From Holacanthus passer (Eukaryota; Chordata; Actinopteri; Pomacanthidae): a DNA stretch of 64,000 bases. The notes under the pieces are model-generated. The model did not search any database. It was not told the origin of the DNA and saw only the letters and a program-made list of their open reading frames with translations. Shown in pieces: positions 24,095 to 34,922 of this stretch. Every line of letters begins with the position of its first letter. The first letter of the stretch is position 1. The stretch spans positions 310,001-374,000 of the forward strand of contig JAFREQ010000180.1 of the NCBI GenBank assembly GCA_025331565.1, written 5' to 3'. Position numbers and translations under genes: made by a program.

Positions 24095-24400
24095 TTGGAG
24101 ACCAAAACTGAACAAATAGAGAGTGAATATTGGACTGTGGTCACTGTGGCTACTAGGGAAGAGTCCTAAAGCTGGACAGTGAATAACTGTAATGTCAGTT
24201 ACACAACGGTCTATCTAGTTTTTTCTAACATTAGCTCTGTGTTTGTATTGTCTTTATTGTGAAGCACTTTTTGCTGTCTGCCCTTGAAAGGTGCAATATA
24301 CATAAACTTACTTACCAATGTACTCAGCAGCTGACATTAGCCACTATAAGCTTATGGTCATACCAGACCGAGTGAGACTGTAAAAGCAGCAGCAGAGTCG
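24095..24400 (+). repeat. Dispersed repeat family B with an embedded LINE-type tail
   Basis: The gagagtgaatattggac segment matches copy 1 (near 1490). Bases 24255-24310 (ttgtgaagcac, then gaaaggtgcaatatacataa) look like the GAAAxGCxxTATATAAATAA 3' tails of fish LINE elements. The segment ending ggtcataccagacc at 24356-24369 recurs exactly at 30874-30887 in the same orientation. Confidence 0.55.
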
Positions 24401-25500
24401 ACTGAATTGAGAAAGGATGTATTTTATTACTCATGAACTGAACGTCTCATTTGTAACATGAAGTTTGTGTTTATAAAGCTATGTAGTCTGACTTTAAGTG
24501 ACTTCATGGCTGTGCATGTGAAGGTAGCTGCTGGTGTGGTGCATGGAGAGGACACACTGGGGCTGAGGGAAAAGAGTTGGGACTGGATTATGACTGCCTG
24601 ACTGGGCTGCTTTGCCTACAGCGGAGAGGGGCTGATGGGTAACGGTAATGGGAGACAGAGCTGAGAGCAGGCGATAGAGTACTGTTTTTCAAGTAATAAT
24701 TAGGGCTCCAAATGTGGACTGCACGGTTTCAGAGCTTCGAGAAAATCGGGATAATGAGGCCCAGTAAAGATGTGGTGTTGTGTTCCTCTTTGGCATACAG
24801 CAGGCTGAACATACAGACAGTCACTCTATTAAATATGCTAAAGAATGATGTATTGGCTCATGAATGGTGACATGAAGCTGTGCTGCCATTAATCTTAAAG
24901 ACAATCAGACAGGGAGCAACATTTACCAGATACCTAATCTAAATGTTACTGGGTCGACTGAGTAGGCAGAGTTTTACTAAGAGGGCACATCCCATTGCAG
25001 ATGTTTCTCTCAATGAAATCAGGTATTTTTCTGTTGACAGAGGTGCTATGGAGTGATTCCTGCCGTAACAAGGATTATATTTTGTCTAAGGGAGTACTGA
25101 GAACTGAGGCCACATCACAGTAACAATCTTGTTTTATAGGATGTGATGACATTTTGAATTAGGGTCCGTTTCCTCAGCAGACACTTGTCAGACTGTGGGG
25201 AACAAAAAAACAAACCCTACAAGTTCTTCTGATGCTATTTCACCTTCCTGAATTGTGACAAGTGCCCTGCTGAAGAGGCAAAGCACGTAGATATTCAAAA
25301 TGTCACTGGAGCAAAGAAGGTTTTGGTCAAACATAGAGAGTGTTCTCTGTCAGCCTGCCCCGGGAAAATAAAGGTTAAAAAAGCCTTGAGTCCTGATAAT
25401 GTATGGGGCCCGTCCTGTTTCATTCTGCCCAGTGTCTTATAGCCTCGGCCCTCGCCATTCGGCCATCTGTCAGCCGTGACCTACTGATGGCATGAATGAG
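24401..25500. other. No gene seen
   Basis: Unique-looking sequence. Nothing recognisable. Confidence 0.5.
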
Positions 25501-25514
25501 GCAGCACGCCAAAG

Positions 25515-25690
25515 ACTGCAAAAGTGAGGAGGAAGGGAGAGACAAGGCTGGAGAGACAGGAGGAGAGAGAGGAAAGGAAAGAGATGAGGGGAGAGAGAGG
25601 ATAACTGAACGAGGGATGAGGGGATGAGTGGACAGTAAAAGAGGGTAGTGAGGAGGATGAAGCAGGGAGGAAAGAGAACAGAGTGCAGAT
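25515..25690. repeat. Purine-rich tract
   Basis: About 175 bases dominated by G and A on the plus strand (gaggaggaagggagaga and similar), with few pyrimidines. Overlapping minus-strand frames are Leu/Ser/Pro-rich artefacts of this composition. Confidence 0.85.
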
Positions 25691-26019
25691 GTAATCCCCT
25701 CTGACCCATAAAGCCTCCGGCTCTCACCAATCTGTTGACTCTGAAAGGTTTTCACATTTACATGAGCTGAAGCTGATGAAGGCTCCAGGGTTTAAAACAT
25801 GCTCCACAGTGAAGTTAGGTTGTCAAGAAAGCAGCAAATCATTCTAGAAGCTGCTACAACAGAATGCCACACTGTGGATAGCACAACATGCATTTTAATC
25901 CTCACTGCTTTTACTCTGGCAAAATATGTTCACATACTGAATATCATTAGACACAGTTATTATTATGTTAAGGATGCATTGTTGTTGTATTAGATCTTAA
26001 ATCATTTTGTTATTTAATA

Positions 26020-26060
26020 AGTAATAAGATAAGATAAGATAAACCTTTAATATGATATTA
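26020..26060 (-). mobile_element. LINE 3' tail remnant, reverse orientation
   Basis: Contains four tandem AAGAT units (ataagataagataagata) followed by aacctttaat. This is the complement of the TTATC-type tail and the adjoining taaaggt seen at 10525-10550. Only the extreme 3' end is recognisable. Confidence 0.5.
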
Positions 26061-27435
26061 ACAATGAATCAGTCACTATTCTGTAAAAGGCTGGAAACAG
26101 GAAGTAACTAAGTAACAACTGATAAAATATATAGTGTATATACTTACTTTGCAAACAACCAGTATATTGAGATTATTCATTGTATAATAAAATAAATTCT
26201 GTAAATAATAAATTAGTATAATGATACATTTACATTTACAGCACTGTAAATCTTTATCAATATCCTTTCACACAGTAGCTGAACTGACAAAAACGCAGGT
26301 TCTGCTTCTCAGCGGATCTGAAAAATATCAGGTTTTGGGCAGGGACGTAGATACGACTTAAACAGCCACATTTAAATGATCAACATTCACTTCACATAAA
26401 AAAGCCACCATGTATAAGTTCAGCATGTGTGTCCTCGGTGGACCCTTGTGTTGGTTATTTTCCAACTGTGTGTCATGTGTTGTGAGTGAGGACACAAGGC
26501 CCAGTGGGAAGAAGCAGAGAGAGTCAATGTGCTGTGGTAGCACATTGAAAGAATGTTCAGTAAGATATGAGATAAAGCAAAAATAAAGCCTTGGGTCCTG
26601 GTAGGGTTCAGGTCTCAGTATCAGTCAGCACAGTGAGGGTGTAAATAAGTGGGTACAGGCTGGGCTTGGGGCTCAGTTTCAGGCCTGGCAGGCAAGACAT
26701 TATAAAAATCAGCAACATCTACCTGTGTGTTTGTGACAGCAAAGAACTTTTCATCTGAATTTAATCATCAATTTATGAACAAAATACATACATTCTCATT
26801 TCTTGTTGCAATGTGAATGCTGTTGACATAACTAATTCTCTCACTTGCACAGTTTTAGAACTAAATTTAATTACGTCAATCAAAGAAAATCAATCAAAAT
26901 CATTTGTCAAGTTAAATGGGGATGACCACAGAGAAGTATCACTCAGGTCAGTCTTCATCACTGTCCTCAGTCACCACAGATTCAGAGGAGGCAGCAGTGT
27001 GAACCGGCACACAGCTATGTTTAGTTTCCAAGCAACATGGATGAAGCATCTCTACGCCTACATCTGAGGATGCTGGGTGACCTTACCAAACCTGAAAGGC
27101 TCAGCATGCTTTCTAAAGCTGGAGTGTTTATGTCAAACTTGCATCCATGAAACAAAGGGACTTTTCAATGAGGTGGAAAATGTGATCCAGCTGAGCTGCT
27201 GTTTACCTGCTGTGACTACTGCAGCCTCACAGGAAAAAAACACGGTTCAGCAACACTCTGTCAGAGGAGATTAACTCATCTGTCCATAATGACATTTTGG
27301 ATGACACTGACATTCAGGCTGTCACGATTTTATCAGCATCACTCCGGAGCAGACATCCACCTACTGCTGCTTCTGCGACTCAGTGATCGTTTACAGGCTG
27401 TTTGTTCTTTAAGATGTGCTGACTGGTTGTAGCTC
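26061..27435. other. No gene seen
   Basis: AT-rich at its left end (26100-26260), otherwise unique-looking. Open frames are at most about 85 codons and show no domain. Confidence 0.5.
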
Positions 27436-27489
27436 TTTTTCTACAACAGACCCAAGGTGTGAAAATCTTAAGTTTAAACCTTGAAAGTT

Positions 27490-27650
27490 GACAGCGGAAG
27501 TTTTTTGTGATAGTGACAGCTGGAGAGACAGGAAGGGTAGGAGAGAGAGGGGGGGTGACATGCAGCAGAGAGCACGGACTGGAACTGATACCGGGGCACT
27601 GCAGCAAGACCTCCTGCACTCTACCAGGTGAACCACTGGGGTACCTCATC
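27490..27650 (-). mobile_element. tRNA-headed SINE with a CT-rich body
   Basis: On the minus strand the element begins near 27650 with a tRNA-like head (ccccagtggttcacctggta, matching an A box). A B-box-like ggtatcagttccagtccg stretch follows near 27590-27573. Next come gctgcatgtcacc and a pyrimidine-rich body (ctctctctcctacccttcct), ending in ctgtcactatcac. The body matches copies near 42500 and 51720. SINEs have no coding capacity and are mobilised by LINE proteins. Confidence 0.75.
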
Positions 27651-27929
27651 TCGGAGGTTTTATCTGGTAGACTTACATGAGGGCTATATCCTCATTGTAC
27701 TGTATTTTCATGAACTATTCTATGAGCTATTATACCCTGCTGTGGCTGCTTTGAAATAGGACTATAAGACTACAAGTCAGAGCTGGGAGGAAGTGGAGGG
27801 CACAGAAGGTTGCTGACCAGGTTGAATCCCAGCTTCAGCAGAGTGTGCTGTTTGGAACAGTGGAGTTGGGATAGGTGGTTGTCTAAAGGCCCTGGGGGAG
27901 GGGTACTCTCAGTAGCATCATGACTATAA

Positions 27930-28275
27930 GATTTGAGATCCTCTTTTTGTCCCACATCAGTTGTGCACACACAGTCAGGGAAATTTGGCCTCTGTTTTTA
28001 ACCCATGGGGTAAATAGTTGGACACACCAACACATACGCAACATGGAGTAATGGGCAGCTATAAATTGGAAGCGCCCGGGGAGCAGATCTTAGGGGTACT
28101 TAGATGGTGGCGTGGGGAGAGGAGTGTCCATCTCCTCTCATCCCATCCTCTTGGGACCAGATCCATTGCCTGGTCCAACCTCCAGTCCAGGAATCCTGTT
28201 GCCAGTCTGTATCCTTGAACTAGTGACCTTCCAGTCCGATGCCCCTCTTCTTCTCTGACCACTAGTCCTCTGCCT
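27930..28275 (-). mobile_element. tRNA-headed SINE, second family
   Basis: On the minus strand the head has tagtggtcagagaag (A-box-like) and ggtcactagttcaaggat (B-box-like, 28228-28211). A body of about 250 bp follows, ending in a tail that includes ccatgggttaaaaacagagg, then aaatttccctgactgtgtgt and a degenerate gacaaaaaggatct-type end. I recall very similar tails in percomorph SINEs. Its head lies only about 15 bases downstream (minus-strand sense) of the tRNA-Ala-like sequence. Confidence 0.7.
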
Positions 28276-28288
28276 CTCCAAAGTCTTG

Positions 28289-28361
28289 TGGAGAATGCGG
28301 GCATCAATCCCGCTACCTCTCACATGCTAAATGAGCACTCTACCATTTGAGCTAATTCCCC
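28289..28361 (-). tRNA. tRNA-Ala(AGC)-like gene, probably a pseudogene
   Basis: The 73-nt minus-strand sequence folds as a complete cloverleaf. The acceptor stem GGGGAAT/ATTCTCC pairs fully and keeps the G3-U70 wobble that marks alanine tRNAs, with discriminator A73. The D stem is GCTC/GAGT. The anticodon stem is CTCAT/GTGAG with loop TTAGCAT (anticodon AGC). The T stem GCGGG/CCCGC is perfect. Against it being a working gene: T-loop position 56 is T where C is almost universal, which weakens both the G19-C56 contact and the internal B-box promoter. There is also no run of four T within about 25 bases downstream. No CCA is encoded, which is normal for a nuclear gene and argues against a reverse-transcribed tRNA. 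Confidence 0.75.
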
Positions 28362-28489
28362 TGAGCAAATGCTGGCTGCACAGGGATTGTCAGCAGTAAA
28401 TAACAGCACCCAACAAAGAAGGCAACTGGCACCAGTATAAGCAGAAGCCATAGCATCACCCAAAGTCATTAAAATAGCTTTTTGTCACT

Positions 28490-29004
28490 GCTAGGGACTG
28501 GCAGCTGAAGTATGACCTGTGAGGCAGCCAAGGTTTCCAGACATCATGGCAGAGATCACGCTTTGACCAGACACAGTCATGATGTACGAAACAGGAAGGA
28601 AAGTGGTCCTGCTGGAACTGACTGTCCCTTGGGAAGGCTGGATGGAGAAGGCCCTCAGGACAAAGACAGCCCAGTATGCTGACCTGGTATGCAAGTGCTT
28701 GAATAGAGGATGGCATGCACAGTGTGTGCCCATTGTGGCTGGCTGAAGAGACTTGGCTGGCCGGTTGCTCTGTTGAGCCTTTAAGCTCCTTGGAATCATA
28801 GGACTGGACAGGAAGGGAGCCATCATGAACATCACAGATGCTGCATGTGCCAAGACGACTGTGGATCAAGAGGGGCGACCCGTGGCCCACACATGCTACT
28901 TGGACACAAGCTGGAGCCTGATAAACCCTGGCTGTGTCTCCTGGCCAAGGGTGTCTCATATTGAAATACCTGAAACACCCGATGCCCCCACGTTACATCA
29001 CTGA
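28490..29004 (+). pseudogene. Fragment of non-LTR retrotransposon ORF (R2/HERO-like endonuclease end)
   Basis: An upstream frame reads ARDWQLKYDL. After a frameshift near 28521-28528 the main frame reads FPDIMAEITL, then a stop (28564) and PDTVMMYETGRKVVLLELTV with PWE following. Next come LRTKTAQYADLVCKCLNRGW and SWSLINPGCVSWPRV. The spaced PD...ELT arrangement suits a PD-(D/E)xK nuclease. From memory this whole block is the C-terminal end of fish retroelements with a restriction-like endonuclease (R2, NeSL, HERO group). Further stops lie at 28744 and 28774, and it ends at 29002-29004. No reverse-transcriptase domain remains upstream. The protein would have nicked target DNA for integration; this copy is dead. 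Family identity is less certain than the retroelement origin. Confidence 0.65.
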
Positions 29005-29465
29005 TGAAGTGCACTGTAAAATGCGTCAGAGAACAAGCATTTATTTTGGGGGATTATTTCTTTTTTTTGTGAAATGTAGTTTTAACTCTTCAACCTCAAA
29101 AAAGTATTCAAAGGACACATTATGACAGCTGAAAATACTCTTCAGTGGAACCGCTCACATCTGAAACATGTGACAAGTGGTAGTAAGTAAACACTGTTGT
29201 ATTTTAAGGGGTCAAAAACAAAAAAGTTGGGAACCACTCAAAGGCTGTCTTATGTTAGTAATAGTTGTTACTCTAGATATAAATTATCCTTGTCATTCAG
29301 ATTAATGGAGAGAAAGTGAACATCACTACATTGTGTGTAGTCTGAGAGTGTCTCTTAGCAACTCCCCCCCGATTCCAATCACCTTCAACCATCCCTGACA
29401 AATAGAATCAGAAAGATAAGACACACACATGTATTGACAGCCTAGCGGACGAAGAGAAAGAAAGA
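29005..29465. other. No gene seen
   Basis: Unique-looking sequence up to the CA array. Confidence 0.5.
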
Positions 29466-29466
29466 C

Positions 29467-29467
29467 A

Positions 29468-29514
<47 letters not shown>
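29467..29514. repeat. (AC)24 microsatellite
   Basis: Uninterrupted AC array of about 48 bases, read directly. Confidence 0.98.
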
Positions 29515-29516
<2 letters not shown>

Positions 29517-30835
29517 CTCCTGTGTTTGAGTAGCCCTCTGCGTCCTCGCTCTCCAGTCTCCTGTTCCCTTTCAGTGACATGACACCCTGCTTTGGATTGC
29601 CAGACAAGCTCTCATTCTATCAATCAGCTGTAATGCCTTCAAGACAAACCCTGTCTGCTCTGCATCTCACTGACTTCAGTCTCCCTCTCGCTTCTCCTGT
29701 CTTGCCTCTTACTTTCTTCCTCGCACTGCCAGCTTGATGTCAGCATAAAGCTCCTCTTCCTCCCCATCTCTTCTTTCTTTGCGTACTTTATCCGCCTGCC
29801 TTTCTTTTCACCTCCTCCCTCCTGTTTCCTCTGCCTTTTGGAAAAAACACTTTTGCATATGAAAGAATTTTTGTTGGCACGTGTTTCATTGTGTGGGAGT
29901 GACAAAGTCCTCTTTGGCCTTTCACTTGATAAATCAGCTAAGTGCTCACAATATGACTGCACTATAAAATAAGCACATACTCTAATCATGTGCAAGATTT
30001 TAACATTTCAAACAACATTTCAATTTCTCATTCTCACACTAAAACTGTATTAATATATACAGCATAAGCTATATAAGCATAGCTACAACTAGATTCACAT
30101 ACTTAGAAAGCTGAGTGTAATTCATTGGACATATTTGAGCAAATCTCTCCACAGCAGCCGAGTGACCGAACGGTGTTAACTTCACCTCATCTGTGCTGGA
30201 GGTAGCTATTATGGCTAATTAACCTCTTTTGCCCCTTCTCCAGAGAAGGGGCCCTGAAGGAAGAGGAGCAGGCCCAGCAGAGAACAACCTGGCTGGGGCA
30301 GATGGTAACTACACCCCCTGAGGTGGGACGGAGGGAGGGAGGAGATAAAGGGATAGGGGTTAGAGAAATACAGAAAGGCACTGTGAGCATAATTTATGAA
30401 AAATGAGTGATGTTGATAAAAGGTGTATTTCAAACTATTTTTAACATTTTAGTGTAATGAGTGCAAACATTTAGTCGCTCTGATTGGCTGATTGCTTCCA
30501 CATTTTAGATCTTTACAAAACAATTAAATGTTCCAATGTTGCAATGTTACAAAAGAATGCGCAAGACTGCTTTTTGGCAATAATTCTGTGTAAATGTGAT
30601 GAACCATCTTGACTCGTCATTGAATTGACAAGATTGGATTTGTCCATATCAACACAGATTACAACTTTTCCTCTCATCTGACTCTTTGACGCCATTTCCA
30701 CCAGATAATACAACAAGCCTATGTACTGCAACTTTTCCTGAACAGTGGGCACTACGTAATAACAGGATACTGTAACACTCAGACGCATAAAGTCAGCGGA
30801 CTGACAGAGTAATTTCACTTGCAGAACAATGTCTA
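29515..30835. other. No gene seen; pyrimidine-rich patch
   Basis: Bases 29660-29835 are rich in C and T on the plus strand (ctccctctcgcttctcc and similar). The remainder is unique-looking. Minus-strand frames rich in Lys, Arg and Glu reflect this bias and not a gene. Confidence 0.5.
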
Positions 30836-30839
30836 AAAT

Positions 30840-30910
30840 TTGAGAACATTAACACTAGCCAACATAAGTTACTGGTCATACCAGACCAAGTCAGGCTATA
30901 GCAGCCTTCT
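30840..30910 (+). repeat. Dispersed repeat family B, short copy
   Basis: Shares ggtcataccagacc (30874-30887) and the preceding degenerate acattxxxacta-gcca segment with 24330-24369, in the same orientation. Confidence 0.55.
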
Positions 30911-31940
30911 ATTGCTGTTCTATTATGAATTCAACTATACTATTATGTTATGCCTTCTTTCAAAAGTACATTTCCATATCTTATCACATGCCTTTGCATT
31001 TGCTCCTGGTATTGATACACATTCTGACTGGATCTCAATATGCAAATTAGGTGATCAAATATGGAAATTGGGTCAGCAGAGCTGGCACACTTGTCAACAA
31101 ACATGATGCCACATTCTGGGTCAAGGAAAGTGATGCAGGACAGTCTTGAAGGGGTCCATACAATTCTCAAGATGAGGGTAATATAACATCTGTAGCTTGC
31201 TAACTAAGCTAAAGTTACTTATACAGTATGAGGAATACAGTGCCAGCACACAAGTTTGCAACTTTTGCCAGCCTGGCTCACCCAGTTGCCCAATCATGCT
31301 TGTTTTTGTGTTTCCAGAGTCAAACTATTTTGCCTCCAGAGTTGTTCTTGTCATTGTGATCGTGTTCCGAATGCAATGCTTCGTGCATGCATTTCCACCT
31401 GCACCATTGTCTAATTGCCATCTTTCCCATCAAATTATCCTGACTGGATATCTTGATAGAGCTTGTAGAGCCACATAAAATATCCAGATACAGATTGCAT
31501 TGATTATTACCAGGCGTTTAATGCAGCTTTTAGCTCCGTCTCTTCTCCTGTGGCCCAGTGGACACCAACATTCCCATACAAAGTGCAGCTGAAAACCAAA
31601 TGGAGCTGTGTGCTGCACAATTGTTGGTGATTCATGTGGTCCTATATATAGTTCAGACAACAACCTTAGGGCATACACTGAGAGAACTGTTGGGATCTGA
31701 AGAGGAACTGAGTGGTTGGTGCAACACAACGGGGACACGAAGGCAACCAGAGAATTTATACTGGAGCAAAAAACGTTTAGAACACAACAGAGCTGGCTAT
31801 TTCATGAAGAGGCAATTATGATAAGACACAGCCTGTTTTTGTGTGAGTGTATATATGTGTGTGTAAGTGGGGGGTCTGCAGACAAAATACAACAACATAG
31901 CCCATAGTTCTCTTGCCAGCATATGGTATGTAGCCCCTTT
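30911..31940. other. No gene seen
   Basis: Unique-looking. Open frames up to about 100 codons show no domain or splice context I can defend. Confidence 0.5.
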
Positions 31941-31945
31941 GTGAG

Positions 31946-31971
31946 AGTGTGTGTGTGTGTGTGTGTGTGTG
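31946..31971. repeat. (GT)13 microsatellite
   Basis: GT repeat of about 26 bases. Confidence 0.95.
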
Positions 31972-33515
31972 CTAGGAGGCTTCACTCGTTACCCAGTTGT
32001 AAACCACATTAGGCTTGTCTACACACTCTCACAAACACACAAAGCGAGTGATGTATTTGTGGTTAGATTACTAAAGACAGGTGGTATATGGCGAATGCGA
32101 ATTTATGCAGACTAAACATGTTTGAGATCCAGCGAGTAATCGCAGTATGTATGCCTGAGACTATTTTTATTTTATCTGTGAGGATGTCTGTGTGTGCATC
32201 TGGGGACTGTATTTGTACAGGTGTATGTGCTTGTGTGTGTGTGGAGCAACAGTAATCCAGTGTTGGTTTAGAGTCCCAGCCAGGGGCAGACCCATAAATC
32301 ATTATAAGAGTGTCTTTGACTTTATTTGAAGAAGGGACAGCTCGGACACATCATTCATATTTTCTGCAAATGAAAATCGACATTTCATCCCTCTGACACA
32401 ACCTTGGGGTTTTGCCTTGGTTGTTGAGTGGTTTCTAAGTGTTTGCTCAGCCGCGCTTCTTCCAAATTTGTCTTTCAGCTGCCTCTAAAAGCCTGGAAAA
32501 AGCCTGAGAAATTCACCTATAAAGCAACATCAGTGCTACTCAAGCAGAAACAACCTGGGAGCCAAACATGTACGTGGAGGTGTTGTCTGCACGAAAAACA
32601 TTTCATCTGAAAACACCCACATCTCAGGAGCCTAAAGACAGAAAGGCCAGATAGGTCAGAGCCATGCAGTGTTTGTACAGGAGAAGATTTAGATCCATAC
32701 AGCACGTTGGTTTTTTCATCCTGTTTCAGTGGATCCTGTGTGGCAGTAACACTGCTTTGCTGCAAAATGCTTCTGTAAAATTTGATTCATAAACATGTTA
32801 AAGAAGACACTGAACTTTCTTAATGGCTGCGAAGGTAAGCAAACGAAATTACCTTGCTGAGAGCCACATCTGTTGGCTTACATTAGAGTGAACATCTATC
32901 TAGCTGCATCATTTGTTGCTAATTAGTGTTAATGCTCTTAAACTGCACGAACATTTTCTTTTTGCAGCTAGCAGGAGCCATCTGTCCCGCCACAGGCAGG
33001 TGAGTCCTGAAGCCCCAAACAACAATAAACTTAGTGCTCATTATTTTCACTTTCCATCAGGAAAAACAAACCAAAGAAAGAGGCAATTTAACAGTATTAA
33101 TTAGAAGAATATTCAGCAGCACATTCTCTCTTTAATTATTTCCTTCATGTAAATACAAAAGCTGCAGAGAACACTGTTTACTGTAAACTGTGGAGCAGCA
33201 CAACAAGTTTTTGAAACCCGAAAAAGTGGACAATGGATCTAACAATCAAATGAGGTTTTTCAGACCTAAAGCCTAAATTAAAAGGGTGAGAATTAGACAG
33301 AATGGCAGGTGACCCCAGCACTGACATTTTACACTTTGATGCTACTGGCTTAACAATATATGTACAGCCCTCCTGTACGCTTGCAATACAAGCTGTGCTG
33401 CAAATGAGATTTTCTTTCCAGTTAAACAAATTGTCTGACATTTTGACAAACACACACTTTCTTAGCAAGAGATACACTGACACCACTATAATGTCTGTCC
33501 ATTATATATGAAGCT
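31972..33515. other. No gene seen
   Basis: Unique-looking with a few TG-rich patches (32185-32245). An open frame at 32428-32610 (60 codons) has no recognisable domain. Confidence 0.5.
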
Positions 33516-33519
33516 GCTG

Positions 33520-33735
33520 CTTCAAGCCTTAACATAAAGACTGGAAGCAGGGGGAGACAACAAGCCCGGCCGGGTGAACAATCCAGCAACCAGCGCTTGT
33601 CAGCAAGTTGGACCTTTTTTGTTTTATCCGTACAAAAACTGCAGCGTTGAAACCAAATATTGTGGTTTTGACAGTTACTGTACATGCCAGACAATTTCAT
33701 GGCTTTGTGACCTTCCTACAGACTTGTTGTCACCC
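33520..33735 (+). repeat. Dispersed repeat family C, copy 2
   Basis: Contains cataaagactggaagcaggg at about 33533-33552, matched in degenerate form at 7345-7365. It continues with atccgtacaaaaactgcagc and ttgtggttttgacagtta, which I recall as the downstream half of the same fish repeat. Confidence 0.6.
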
Positions 33736-33898
33736 ATCACTGCTGGAAAGAAGGCTAGTGAGAGCAGAGTGTGTGGGCCAGACAACCACAATGATAAGCT
33801 GAAGGATGCTAAAATGCACGGAACCAGAGAGTTAGGTGCAAATTTTCTGTGGGCTTGTTGCCTTGAGTTGCTGCTTCACTTTAACACAGGGTTAGAGC

Positions 33899-33906
33899 GA
33901 CTATAC
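33899..33906. repeat. hAT target-site duplication, left copy
   Basis: The 8-mer gactatac directly before the element end caggggtattcaa. It is repeated exactly at 34923-34930. Confidence 0.93.
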
Positions 33907-34922
33907 CAGGGGTATTCAATTAAAAGGCACTGAGGTCCAGTTATTAAAATTTCCTCCAAGTAAAAGGTCTGAACCGAAGTCCAGCTTGTGTCTTATAGCC
34001 TTCCCCTATGTCCACATTTTCATATGGTTTCAACAATATTTATTGTCAATTTTCAATGCAGGAAATCTTTAACAGAGTGCACAGCTGGCTCTTTTACCAT
34101 AAATAAAAGTAGTCCCAGGCAAATAAATGTAAGGCCTTTATTTAAGATAAAAGAAAACAGAAACCTAAATAAAAAAATAAATAAAAAAGTGCAAACAGAG
34201 CCGAATAACCCTTTTTTCTGTTAAATTAAAGAGGTCCCAGCCTAAAGAATTGAAGGCCTACACTTCAAATAAAAAAGCCAACATCTTCAGAAAACAATAA
34301 ATAAAAAGTGGCTCTTTTAGGAAAGTTTTTTTTATGTTGCCCCAAAATCCACGATACCTTTAGTGAACATTCGTTTGCACGATGCTGGGCTGTAAATGTA
34401 TGCGTGATGGGTCGGGTAGATCTGTCATGCTGGGCTTGCATCCGGTTATTTTGCCCTCAGCTCGGACTTCAGGGGATAACTTTGCTCAAAAGAGCTGTGC
34501 TTTGTTTCGTAGTGGCGCTTCACGTTGCCACTTTTAATTAATGCCACGTTTTCAGAGCATATGAGGCACACTGGTTTGAACTGCTTGCCAGAAGAATGAA
34601 CATAAATTTCTCCATCCATTCATCTTTAAAACAACGGTTTTCCGCATCAACCCTCCTTCTTGTGGAGCAAGCCATGCTGTCATCACTGTCTCCTCCTCTC
34701 TGCTCTGGTGCGCTGGCCGTGCAGGGTAAACAAACACTTTGATTGGCTCAACTGAGTGAAGCTATTGTCCTATTAACTGAAGTAGCAGCGCCTGCTGTCT
34801 ATAGCCATGACTGTCAGAAAAAATGCTCTATGAAAATGATCTATTCTCTTGAATTTATCAGAGATTGGTCACGGGTCCGGACAGAACCATCACTCGGACC
34901 GAGGTCCATTTGGTGATGCCTG
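33907..34922 (-). mobile_element. hAT DNA transposon, deleted non-autonomous copy
   Basis: A 1,016-bp element. The left tip is CAGGGGTATTCAATT. The right tip in reverse complement is CAGGCATCACCAAAT. Both begin CAGG and have a gaggtcc phrase close inside (left 33929-33935; right, complement of ggacc/gaggtcc near 34896-34907), giving short imperfect terminal inverted repeats. The exact 8-bp target duplication is the hAT signature. The interior carries the first part of a BED-finger transposase on the minus strand. The remaining several hundred codons are absent, and bases 34080-34300 are A-rich filler with a (aaataaaaaa)-type patch. Confidence 0.92.
34446..34675 (-). pseudogene. N-terminal fragment of hAT transposase with BED zinc finger
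   Basis: An ATG at 34675-34673 starts MACSTRRRVDAENRCFKDEW and continues EKFMFILLASSS. Near 34588-34592 the frame changes, apparently by loss of one base. The next frame continues KPVCLICSENVALIKSGNVK then RHYETKHSSFEQ. Cys-x2-Cys (CLIC) and His-x4-His (HYETKH) form a BED-type zinc finger, the DNA-binding module of ZBED/hAT transposases. The reading ends with KSELRAK and a TAA at 34448-34446. Only about 75 codons survive of some 600 expected. Similar N-termini occur in fish proteins annotated as hAT-derived (ZBED5/FAM200/GTF2IRD2-like); that comparison is from memory. Confidence 0.85.

Noticed and set aside
28456..28959. Minus-strand open frame of 167 codons and a second overlapping minus-strand frame
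   Set aside because: These lie opposite the retrotransposon fragment on the plus strand, which carries the recognisable protein signal.
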